The position numbers and the translations under genes are program-made. The notes under the pieces were generated by a model. The model was given only the letters and a program-made list of their open reading frames with translations, did not search any database and was not told the DNA's origin. From Faecalimonas sp. (lineage in GTDB: Bacteria; Bacillota; Clostridia; Lachnospirales; Lachnospiraceae), in NCBI GenBank assembly GCA_020024645.1, contig JAHHTN010000068.1:1-11190 (forward strand): a stretch of 11,190 nucleotides of DNA. Direction: 5' to 3'. This document shows positions 1 through 6,227 of the stretch, in pieces (the stretch's first letter is position 1; every line of letters begins with the position of its first letter).

Positions 1-9
1 AACACAATA

Positions 10-642
10 TTAGTATTTAACATTTCCTTTCTTCTTTTTCATAATAGATACCCCTATAATAGCAATCATTGCAATGTTTCCTACCAAGTACCAAATATTT
101 ACATTCGCCTTATCTCCGGTTTTTACTGTCAAATTTTGCTGTGAACCCAATATATTCTTTATTAAATAACGATTATGAAACTCTATTTTTTCACATTTTT
201 TCCCATCTTCATTTTCTACAATAACTTGTGCTCTTAATTGATTTGTTTCTACATTCTTAACATATACTGTTATCTTGTAAGATTTTCTATCAAAAATATA
301 GTTTGCTTTATCTTTTGTTGTTTGTACAAGTTCATAACAATATACTCCAGCATGAGCATATTTCAACGGAATCGAGGAATTCTTTTTTTCTCCGTTCAAA
401 CGGAAAACAAATATATCTTTATTTCCATTTTCTTGAAAAGTAGGATTTTCGCTTAAAGTTTTCAATTCGTACTTACCTGTCAAGTCTACTTCTTTTTCAG
501 CCCCTTCTGCAATATCAAAAAATTGTTCTACTACAAGAGGAACTTCTATATAATTATTAGAAGCGTATACTTTATTATTTATAAACAATACGAATAGTAA
601 CACAATCCAAGCAATATTCTTTTTTAATAGTTTCTTTATCAT
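10..642 (-). CDS. FctB-like basal/minor pilin with sortase signal
   Basis: Small secreted pilin, probably the cell-wall-proximal subunit of the pilus. The ORF extends upstream to 660, but I choose the ATG at 642-640: an AAGGAG ribosome binding site (657-652) sits 9 nt before it, and the 210-residue product then starts with a compact signal peptide (MIKKLLKK, hydrophobic residues 10-21, likely cleavage near VYA-S). Residues about 30-160 look like one Spy0128/FctA-type pilin domain, with the HAGxYxYE element at 97-104 and a closing EFHNRY at 154-159. A VKTGD sorting motif (173-177) is followed by a membrane helix (about 184-201) and a lysine-rich tail. Compared with the backbone pilin, the isopeptide Lys and Glu positions look replaced (V/E at 38-39, Q107) while Asn157 remains. 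It is the last gene of the operon, 4 nt after the sortase stop. The FctB role is inferred from position, size and domain. Confidence 0.8.
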   Translation of the reverse strand: MIKKLLKKNIAWIVLLFVLFINNKVYASNNYIEVPLVVEQFFDIAEGAEKEVDLTGKYELKTLSENPTFQENGNKDIFVFRLNGEKKNSSIPLKYAHAGVYCYELVQTTKDKANYIFDRKSYKITVYVKNVETNQLRAQVIVENEDGKKCEKIEFHNRYLIKNILGSQQNLTVKTGDKANVNIWYLVGNIAMIAIIGVSIMKKKKGNVKY

Positions 643-646
643 ACAA

Positions 647-1405
647 CTAATCTCCTTCATCTACACTGCTTCTAATACTATCCTTGATTCTTCCAATGAG
701 AAGATGTCTTCCATTTGTTGAATCTGAAGTGCAAGTGGATAATGTAATAAAATGTTCATTTTCATCAAATACTAATTCTTTAAAAATTTTCGCATTTTGT
801 TTTATATACTTTAAATATTGTTGCATATTCTTTTCTGGTTGTAACTCTGTATTATATAACACAGAATCATAAGCATCAGCATGAAGAAAAGCAAAAAATT
901 CTATGTCATGCCACAATCCATCAAAATATATTTTTCCATATTGATGTGTCTCAAAATACTTTTCGTTCTTAAAAAGCTCTATTTCTCCAAACATAATTTG
1001 TTTATCCATATGATGTCCATATATGATATTGTTCATATCCAAAAAATTTTTCTCATTTCGATAATCTAAAAATATACTTCCTGAAAGTGAAAACTTCCCT
1101 TCAATATCTGTATTCACATACTTTGAGTTATCAGATGATTGCACCACTGGATAATCGATATGTGTATTTTTCACTGTCAACCATCCAAAAACTTCAGGAT
1201 TTATTTTTTTCAATTCTTCAAAAGATACGCTATTTTTTAAAGTTGGTTTGTATGCTTCGTACAAGGAAGCATCTGCTGATTGATAAATATGTTGAACATC
1301 CCATAATGTATAGCCAGCATAAAGCAGAATAGGTACAAAGCATAAAACAATCAACCAATTAACCACATGATCAGCAATCTGAATTCTCTTTTTCCACTTA
1401 TTCAC
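647..1405 (-). CDS. Class B sortase, pilin polymerase (SrtC2-like)
   Basis: Membrane-anchored transpeptidase that should join pilins by cutting their TG sorting motif and linking the Thr to a Lys of the next subunit. The 252 residues give an N-terminal membrane helix (about 14-32) and a sortase B fold. The catalytic set is visible: His131 in YGHHM, Cys225 in TLSTC and Arg233 in NGRHLLIGR, in the usual order and spacing. The NPEVFGWL element (69-76) and the YPVVQ element (85-89) are typical of class B. Class B enzymes polymerise pilins in streptococcal FCT-3/4 islands, and this gene occupies that same place, directly after the backbone pilin. The start is GTG (1405-1403) and overlaps the TAG of the pilin gene (TAGTG). 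There is no strong ribosome binding site, so translational coupling to the pilin is likely. It could also help anchor the adhesin. Confidence 0.93.
   Translation of the reverse strand: MNKWKKRIQIADHVVNWLIVLCFVPILLYAGYTLWDVQHIYQSADASLYEAYKPTLKNSVSFEELKKINPEVFGWLTVKNTHIDYPVVQSSDNSKYVNTDIEGKFSLSGSIFLDYRNEKNFLDMNNIIYGHHMDKQIMFGEIELFKNEKYFETHQYGKIYFDGLWHDIEFFAFLHADAYDSVLYNTELQPEKNMQQYLKYIKQNAKIFKELVFDENEHFITLSTCTSDSTNGRHLLIGRIKDSIRSSVDEGD
652..657 (-). promoter_or_regulatory. Ribosome binding site deciding the FctB-like start
   Basis: AAGGAG on the minus strand, 9 nt before the ATG at 642. It lies inside the longer ORF that would start at 660, which argues that the downstream ATG is the real start and that this gene does not overlap the sortase. 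Confidence 0.7.
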
Positions 1406-2472
1406 TATTTTCTTGTTGTTCGGCTTCTTTTAATTATTGCCAATGAACCAAATGCCAAAAGTGCTATTCCCATCAATAAAATAAACGGAAATTGTTTGAA
1501 AATAATACCCGTGATTGCTATATCCTTATATGTATTTGTAAATATAACCTCATTTTTACCTTCCCCTACTAAATTATTTACACCAACATTCGCTGAAGAT
1601 AAATCATCTCTTTCATTTCCCACTTGATTATTTACTGTTACTTTATTATTTTCAACAACATGAATACTTGGTGTATATCCATCATCAGATACACCTTTTT
1701 CTTTCACAACATATTTTGTACCAACTGGAAGATTATCAAATACAAGTTTCTCTTTATCATGTAGCATAAATTGTTTTTCTTTACCCACTTCACAAGTAAT
1801 TGTTTCTGTTCCGATACGACCTACAAATTCTGTTTGATCTGAAGTTTCTGATTTTATAAATGTAATCGCAAACGCAAAGTCTTTTGTTTTATCCGCTAAT
1901 TCACCCATTGTATTTTTTTCAATAGTTAAAGCCGCCTTTTTTGTGTATGTATTCGTAAACACTATCTTAGATGTTTTTGTTCCAGATTCCTCAGCTGTTA
2001 TTGTCTTAATATAAGTTTCCCCGGAATTGTCTCTTTTATTTGCTACATACACATGAATTGTATATGTTTTGGCTGAGTATGTCATTCCAGCCATATCACC
2101 CTTTTTTTCTGTTACTGTATATTCATATTGTCCAGCATGTGGAAATTTCCCAAATACAATCTCAGAGGTTTTCGAAAGCGTATATTTTCCATTATCTAAA
2201 TTTCCTATTGTATCCCCTGTGCCATAAGAAATATCAGTAATAGTAGCTACAGGTGCCCCCTCTGTCTTTGGTGTTGCAATAAATGTAAAACGCGTATTAG
2301 GAATAACTAATCCTTCTGCAAATTCTAAGTTTTTTGTAATGGATACTGTAGCATCTTTTGCTTCTGTACCTGTTCCTACTGTTGGTACAGTTTCGGCTAA
2401 TACTGTTGTATTCATCCCCATCAAAATTGTTCCTGTTAATAATAATGCAGTCAATTTTTTCTTATTTATCAT
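1405..2472 (-). CDS. FctA-like major backbone pilin, two isopeptide domains
   Basis: Main shaft subunit of the pilus, exported and polymerised by the neighbouring sortase. The 355 residues hold a signal peptide (1-26, cleavage near LAE), a first pilin domain (about 40-176) and a second (about 180-315). Each shows a self-crosslinking triad: Lys47, Glu122 (VTEKK) and Asn174 (FTNTY); then Lys186 (IEKN), Glu258 (VKEKG) and Asn313 (FTNTY). This matches the Spy0128 plan of Lys and Asn joined by an isopeptide bond with catalytic Glu. The C-terminus has a non-canonical sorting motif, IAITG (318-322), then a membrane helix (about 325-347) and a basic tail. Lys166 or Lys169, just before Asn174, are the best candidates for the inter-subunit crosslink by comparison with Spy0128 Lys161. 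A strong AAAGGAG ribosome binding site precedes the ATG by 8 nt, fitting high expression within the operon. Confidence 0.92.
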   Translation of the reverse strand: MINKKKLTALLLTGTILMGMNTTVLAETVPTVGTGTEAKDATVSITKNLEFAEGLVIPNTRFTFIATPKTEGAPVATITDISYGTGDTIGNLDNGKYTLSKTSEIVFGKFPHAGQYEYTVTEKKGDMAGMTYSAKTYTIHVYVANKRDNSGETYIKTITAEESGTKTSKIVFTNTYTKKAALTIEKNTMGELADKTKDFAFAITFIKSETSDQTEFVGRIGTETITCEVGKEKQFMLHDKEKLVFDNLPVGTKYVVKEKGVSDDGYTPSIHVVENNKVTVNNQVGNERDDLSSANVGVNNLVGEGKNEVIFTNTYKDIAITGIIFKQFPFILLMGIALLAFGSLAIIKRSRTTRK

Positions 2473-2523
2473 CTCTTTCTCTCCTTTATAATATATAATT
2501 TTTATCCGTAAAAATAATACAAT

Positions 2524-3021
2524 TTATATTCCTCTACTGCGAAGAATAGTAATAACAACACCTTTTACTTCTTGTTGTTTAACTATTCCATAAATCCGAC
2601 TATCTTTTGCATTAGGACGATTATCTCCCAACACAAAATATTCATTTTTACCTACCGTAAGCGGAAAAGTAATTCCCTCCACATACGGTAATGTTTCTTC
2701 ATAGATTTCTCTTTCCTGCTGTAAATATCCATTGATTATTAATCCTTCTTCTGTAATATCAACTTTATCCCCTTCTTTTGCAATAATTCTTCTAAGCTGT
2801 TTTTTTCCTTCTTTTTCAATAACAACAACATCTGACGAGTTATAATTCTTTTGCAAACGGTAATATATTGCCAAATCTCCATCTCTCACTGCTGGATTCA
2901 TCATATTATCACTACAGCGATAGATCCCAAAAACAAATAAAAATAAAACTACTACCAAAATCACAAATACAATAACTTTTAATATAAGGAATAAAACATC
3001 CTCTTTTAATGTATCTTTCAT
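2524..3021 (-). CDS. SipA-like signal peptidase I homologue, catalytic residues missing
   Basis: A 165-residue type I signal peptidase homologue with one N-terminal membrane helix (about 10-33) and an extracytoplasmic domain. The fold markers are present: NPAVRDGDL after the helix (42-50), an RRIIAKEGD block (77-85), and GDNRPNAKDSR (132-142). The two catalytic positions are not. Aligned on the SMxP box, the nucleophile Ser is Met40 (MMNP). Aligned on the KRxxGxxGD box, the general-base Lys is Arg77. Streptococcal SipA, encoded at the same place in FCT islands and needed for pilus assembly, has also lost both residues. I therefore infer an assembly factor or pilin chaperone rather than a peptidase. 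The ATG overlaps the adhesin TGA by 4 nt (ATGA), and AAGGG lies 7 nt upstream. A Ser shift to Ser37 cannot be fully excluded. Confidence 0.87.
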   Translation of the reverse strand: MKDTLKEDVLFLILKVIVFVILVVVLFLFVFGIYRCSDNMMNPAVRDGDLAIYYRLQKNYNSSDVVVIEKEGKKQLRRIIAKEGDKVDITEEGLIINGYLQQEREIYEETLPYVEGITFPLTVGKNEYFVLGDNRPNAKDSRIYGIVKQQEVKGVVITILRSRGI

Positions 3022-5417
3022 TTTCTTACCCTTTTACACAAATATAAAATGCAACTTCCTATAAGCAAAATGCCAATTAAGAGTCCCCAAATTTGTTTAC
3101 TTGTAGTTTGAATGCCCGTTTCCGGAATCGTTTCTTTATGATTCTTAACACAAATTTCTACATTTTTATTTAAGATATCATTTGGACTATCTGTTTGATC
3201 ATTATATGTTGTTGTATAATGATCTTGATTTTCTTCTTGTTCTTGAACTGAATATTTACACTGAAACGGTAAATCATGTATTGTAATTCTTTGTCCATGT
3301 GAAAGTTTGATGGTTGCTTTTCCTCCACTAAATTTAAGTACTCCATCCTCTACCGGAGCGGCTTCTACTTCATATCCTGTAACTACACTAGCAGTGTAGT
3401 TAACATCCCCTTCAAAAGGAGAACCGTCTTTTTTCATAAGACTAATATTGAACGTAAATTCTTTTGTCTTATCTCCCATGTTTCCAGTTACCAGTTTGCT
3501 AAGTGCCAATTCTATTTTTCGCTCATTAAGGAATGATACTGTAACTGTTTCATTATCCAAAATATGTCCTTCAGAATTTGTTGAAGTAACAAAATACTTG
3601 TCATTCTTGTTTTCTTTAACACTATATTTTGCTCCAGCCGGCAGATGCTCTGCCCTTTTTGTTTCCCCTGCTCTTAATGTAAAAGATGCAACTCCATCAT
3701 TAAAATGAAAATCACCATAGTTACCATTAATTCTATTCTCCGGTAACTCTAAAACAAAAGAAAATTCCTTTTGCAAGTCCTCTTCATCTCCTACTACTGA
3801 TTTGGATATTTCTAATATTCCTTCTGCTTCAGAAGTATACGATATTGTTTTTGATATTTGTGTTTTTCGAACCACTGCACCAATCATATGTTGAAACCTG
3901 TCATCGCCGATTGGTGAGTACTGTTTCATATCTTGTAACCAATCAATTCCTGCTTCAATCCGAAACTGACCAGTTGCGTCTGGCTTTCTCTTAGATACTA
4001 ATTCATACTCTTGATTCCCATAAACATAAGTACCTTCATCGCCACTTGTTGTTACCCCTTCAGGTAATATTAAATTGTATAACCCATTGTATTCTGCAGG
4101 CTCATTTATCTTTAACTTTCCACTATGCCACATACCATCTTCATGATGATATGTAAACTTCAAATCTCCCTCCACTTTAATTTCTTCACTCTTAGGCTCT
4201 CTTTCCAGTAATCCTCCATGTTTACAATACTGCCATAATACCTGCGCAAGCTGGCTATGACTTAATTCTTGCATATCATTATCCGGAACCCCGTAATCCT
4301 TTAACAGTTTCCAAATTGCATCTTGGGTAGCATCATATGCTTGTTGTTCTGTAACAAAATACGAATTCGAATATAAATTTGCAAATGCCTTTCGTACTTC
4401 CTCTTCAGCAATATTATATCCACCAAAAGTCATACTATTTGCAGCTTTATAAAAAGGCATTATTGTAATATCCGCATGTGTCAAGCCATGTGGCGTGACA
4501 TTATTCGGATATAATGCTCGAACTTCCCCCATAAATCGCACCAATGCATCATAGTGGGTTTTATTGTTTAACGCATCCAAACTAAACTGATATTGTGCTA
4601 AATAAGGAAAATCTCTTTTTAGTTGAGGTGGTAAGATTAACATTGCATTGAACTCATCTACAGTAGGAGTATGCAGTTCCGCCTCTTTAATAATTTTATA
4701 AAACCGTTCTCCGTTATAAGGATATCCTGCAAACAATAATTTCTTGAGTTTTTGCATACACTCATTGTATTTTTCCACTGTTTCAAACATATGAGGGGTC
4801 AAATATCCATCTTCATAATCGGGTACACGAGGTGTTTCTTGCCCTGTATGTGGCCATTTCAACTTATTATTCATACAGTATAGTAGCATTTCTTTATCTA
4901 AATATTGGGGGTCCATAATATAATGCATACCATTTTTATGTATAATTTGTAACCCCTCTTTTATTGGTGACTGGTTCTCTCCATATAATTCATTTTTCTC
5001 TGATCCTTCTTCTTTGTCTCCGCTATCCTTATCTGACTCCATGTTCCGTATGCTTGTAACTTTTCTTGTTATCGAATATTTCTCTGTAGATTCTTCTGAT
5101 GGATATGCTATATATTCTACTATATACTTTAATCCCGCCCTGCCTACGTTCAATAAATTTGAATTGTCATACAAAAATGTTGGGTCATTTTCGCATCTAA
5201 CATTAGATACGGAAACATTCAACTTTATCCCGCTTTGATCCTGAGCTACTACCCCTTTCAATAAATCAAACATTGTATTTTCTTCTATAGTCGTATCTTC
5301 TACACCTATAAAAATATCATTTTCTGCATAAATTGATACCGAAAACAAATTGGAAATTAGAACGGAAAAAATCAAAAAAAATACAATTAAATATTTTATT
5401 TTTAAACTTTTTTTCAT
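3018..5417 (-). CDS. Cpa-like pilus tip adhesin with thioester domain
   Basis: Large surface adhesin (799 residues), first gene of the pilus operon. It has a signal peptide (1-31, cleavage near IYA-E), then an Ig-like segment (about 33-125) resembling DUF5011-type domains, and a polar Glu/Lys/Ser-rich linker (126-152). The thioester (TQXA) domain covers about 155-400: Cys181 in LLYCMNN and Gln365 in ATQDAIW should form the internal thioester used by Cpa-type adhesins to bind host nucleophiles covalently. A beta-rich region follows (about 412-530). Two Cna-B/DUF5979-like domains come next, with triads Lys539/Glu602/Asn631 and Lys641/Glu726/Asn759, predicted to be isopeptide-stabilised. The C-terminus has IPETG (764-768), a membrane helix (about 776-794) and a basic tail. 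The ATG at 5417 has an AAAGGA ribosome binding site 8-9 nt upstream. The tip position is inferred from homology with Cpa. Confidence 0.9.
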   Translation of the reverse strand: MKKSLKIKYLIVFFLIFSVLISNLFSVSIYAENDIFIGVEDTTIEENTMFDLLKGVVAQDQSGIKLNVSVSNVRCENDPTFLYDNSNLLNVGRAGLKYIVEYIAYPSEESTEKYSITRKVTSIRNMESDKDSGDKEEGSEKNELYGENQSPIKEGLQIIHKNGMHYIMDPQYLDKEMLLYCMNNKLKWPHTGQETPRVPDYEDGYLTPHMFETVEKYNECMQKLKKLLFAGYPYNGERFYKIIKEAELHTPTVDEFNAMLILPPQLKRDFPYLAQYQFSLDALNNKTHYDALVRFMGEVRALYPNNVTPHGLTHADITIMPFYKAANSMTFGGYNIAEEEVRKAFANLYSNSYFVTEQQAYDATQDAIWKLLKDYGVPDNDMQELSHSQLAQVLWQYCKHGGLLEREPKSEEIKVEGDLKFTYHHEDGMWHSGKLKINEPAEYNGLYNLILPEGVTTSGDEGTYVYGNQEYELVSKRKPDATGQFRIEAGIDWLQDMKQYSPIGDDRFQHMIGAVVRKTQISKTISYTSEAEGILEISKSVVGDEEDLQKEFSFVLELPENRINGNYGDFHFNDGVASFTLRAGETKRAEHLPAGAKYSVKENKNDKYFVTSTNSEGHILDNETVTVSFLNERKIELALSKLVTGNMGDKTKEFTFNISLMKKDGSPFEGDVNYTASVVTGYEVEAAPVEDGVLKFSGGKATIKLSHGQRITIHDLPFQCKYSVQEQEENQDHYTTTYNDQTDSPNDILNKNVEICVKNHKETIPETGIQTTSKQIWGLLIGILLIGSCILYLCKRVRK

Positions 5418-5472
5418 TATCTTTATCCTTTCATATATTTTTTATCCTACTTCTTTGAAAAGTATATTTTAA

Positions 5473-5506
5473 ATCATATCATGTCTTTTTTTTATTTTGT
5501 TCCCAA
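5473..5506 (-). promoter_or_regulatory. Possible promoter of the pilus operon
   Basis: Candidate -35 TTGGGA (5506-5501) and -10 CATGAT (5483-5478) separated by 17 nt, about 60 nt before the adhesin ATG. TATGAT at 5478-5473 is an alternative -10. The spacer carries a run of eight A (5493-5486). The match to consensus is weak, so this marks the likely promoter area rather than a proven one. Confidence 0.3.
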
Positions 5507-5538
5507 AAAATATTAATTTCTTTTACTATTTTTGGGAA
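5500..5538. other. Inverted repeat between methyltransferase and pilus operon
   Basis: TTCCCAAAAA (5500-5509) pairs with TTTTTGGGAA (5529-5538) around a 19-nt AT-rich loop. On the plus strand it is followed by TTTTTCTT and so looks like a plus-oriented intrinsic terminator; on the minus strand no T-tract follows. It lies just upstream of, and partly over, the candidate pilus -35. It may block antisense transcription, end the methyltransferase message poorly, or act in pilus control. Confidence 0.4.
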
Positions 5539-5559
5539 TTTTTCTTGCATCAATTCTTT

Positions 5560-6042
5560 TCATCTAGGAATCCATGGTATGCATCTGTTCACTCTCTTGC
5601 AATAGTCTAAATATGCCTCACCATAATGCTTTACTAACCACTTCTCCTCTGTATTTTTCATCAAAACAGTAATATCTATCCAAAAAAGAGGTGCAAGTAA
5701 AACAAGCCAAAGATTTGCAAGTAATAGAGCCATTCCTGTCAATTCCATAGCAATTGCAGTATAAATCGGATTGCGAACCCATGCATATATACCAGTTGTT
5801 ACCAGATGATTATCCAAAATTGCCCGTTCAATCTTTGTAACAACAACTGCCTGTATCCAAATCCAAGCAGCAAGTATAATTAATATAACTCCTAAAATGA
5901 ACATTGGTATGCTTAATGCTTTTATTCTTCCAGATTCCAAATATCCAAAATAATGTAAAAGCACACCTACAATAAAAAACAACAACATAGAGGCTCCACA
6001 AAACGGTCCAACACCGTAAATCGGCAAATGCGCTCTCTTCAT
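5560..6042 (-). CDS. Isoprenylcysteine/phospholipid methyltransferase-family membrane protein
   Basis: Small integral membrane methyltransferase of the ICMT/PEMT superfamily (160 residues). Visible are four hydrophobic segments (about 11-34, 45-66, 95-110, 112-128) and the family's C-terminal S-adenosylmethionine-binding pattern: GIYAWVRNPIY (84-94), Glu132-Glu133, HYGEAYLDY (139-147), and a final RCIPWIPR. The bacterial substrate is unknown; members methylate lipids, prenylated or other hydrophobic acceptors. The ORF could start at a GTG at 6060, but I prefer the ATG at 6042-6040, which has GGAG 8 nt upstream (6054-6051). It stands alone between the ABC operon terminator and the pilus operon. 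An operator-like inverted repeat lies 27 nt before the ATG, shared with the two metal/ABC transporter units, which suggests co-regulation. Confidence 0.85.
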   Translation of the reverse strand: MKRAHLPIYGVGPFCGASMLLFFIVGVLLHYFGYLESGRIKALSIPMFILGVILIILAAWIWIQAVVVTKIERAILDNHLVTTGIYAWVRNPIYTAIAMELTGMALLLANLWLVLLAPLFWIDITVLMKNTEEKWLVKHYGEAYLDYCKRVNRCIPWIPR

Positions 6043-6068
6043 AATCCTCACTCCATTCACAAACTAAA

Positions 6069-6084
6069 ATTAGTCTTTTCTAAC
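6069..6084. promoter_or_regulatory. Operator-like inverted repeat upstream of methyltransferase
   Basis: Read on the minus strand it is GTTAGAAAAGACTAAT, 14 of 16 positions compatible with the GTTAGTNNNNACTAAC repeat found before the ABC and ZIP genes (two arm mismatches). A candidate -35 TTGAAA (6116-6111) lies upstream, but the matching -10 is weak (TAACTT 6093-6088 or TATGAT 6098-6093). A second small palindrome, ACTAAAATTAGT, overlaps it at 6063-6074. Position near the expected transcription start fits a repressor site. Confidence 0.5.
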
Positions 6085-6171
6085 TTAAAGTTATCATATA
6101 GACAAACATTTTTCAAGATGTATTGTTTTCTAACAACTGTATTCCTTTCAAACATGGACGCATCAAAAGCA

Positions 6172-6208
6172 AAGAACACAAGTTGAAATTGTTATATCTT
6201 GTGTTCTT
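6172..6208 (-). terminator. Intrinsic terminator of the ABC transporter operon
   Basis: Perfect 11-bp inverted repeat: AAGAACACAAG (6172-6182) and CTTGTGTTCTT (6198-6208), loop of 15 nt, starting 20 nt after the ABC gene stop. On the minus strand the stem ends in TTCTT and continues TGCTTTTG, a moderate T-rich tail. Confidence 0.6.
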
Positions 6209-6227
6209 CATTTATAAGTCAAATTTA

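Noticed and set aside
642..660. Longer start of the FctB-like pilin at 660
   Set aside because: The ATG at 660 has no clear ribosome binding site; AAGGAG lies inside it and serves the ATG at 642, which also gives a better signal peptide.
238..1627. Several plus-strand open frames of 60-86 codons opposite the pilin and sortase genes
   Set aside because: They lie opposite strongly supported minus-strand genes, lack good ribosome binding sites, and their products are low-complexity hydrophobic or Phe/Ile-rich sequences typical of antisense frames in AT-rich genes.
5500..5538. Hairpin as the terminator of the methyltransferase gene
   Set aside because: After the stem the minus strand reads CAAAATAAAAAAAAG with no T-tract; the T-tract is on the plus-strand side. 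Kept only as an inverted repeat.
5418..5560. Copy of the GTTAGTNNNNACTAAC operator upstream of the pilus operon
   Set aside because: I looked for it and found no GTTAG or CTAAC half-sites in this gap, so the pilus operon is not placed in that regulon.
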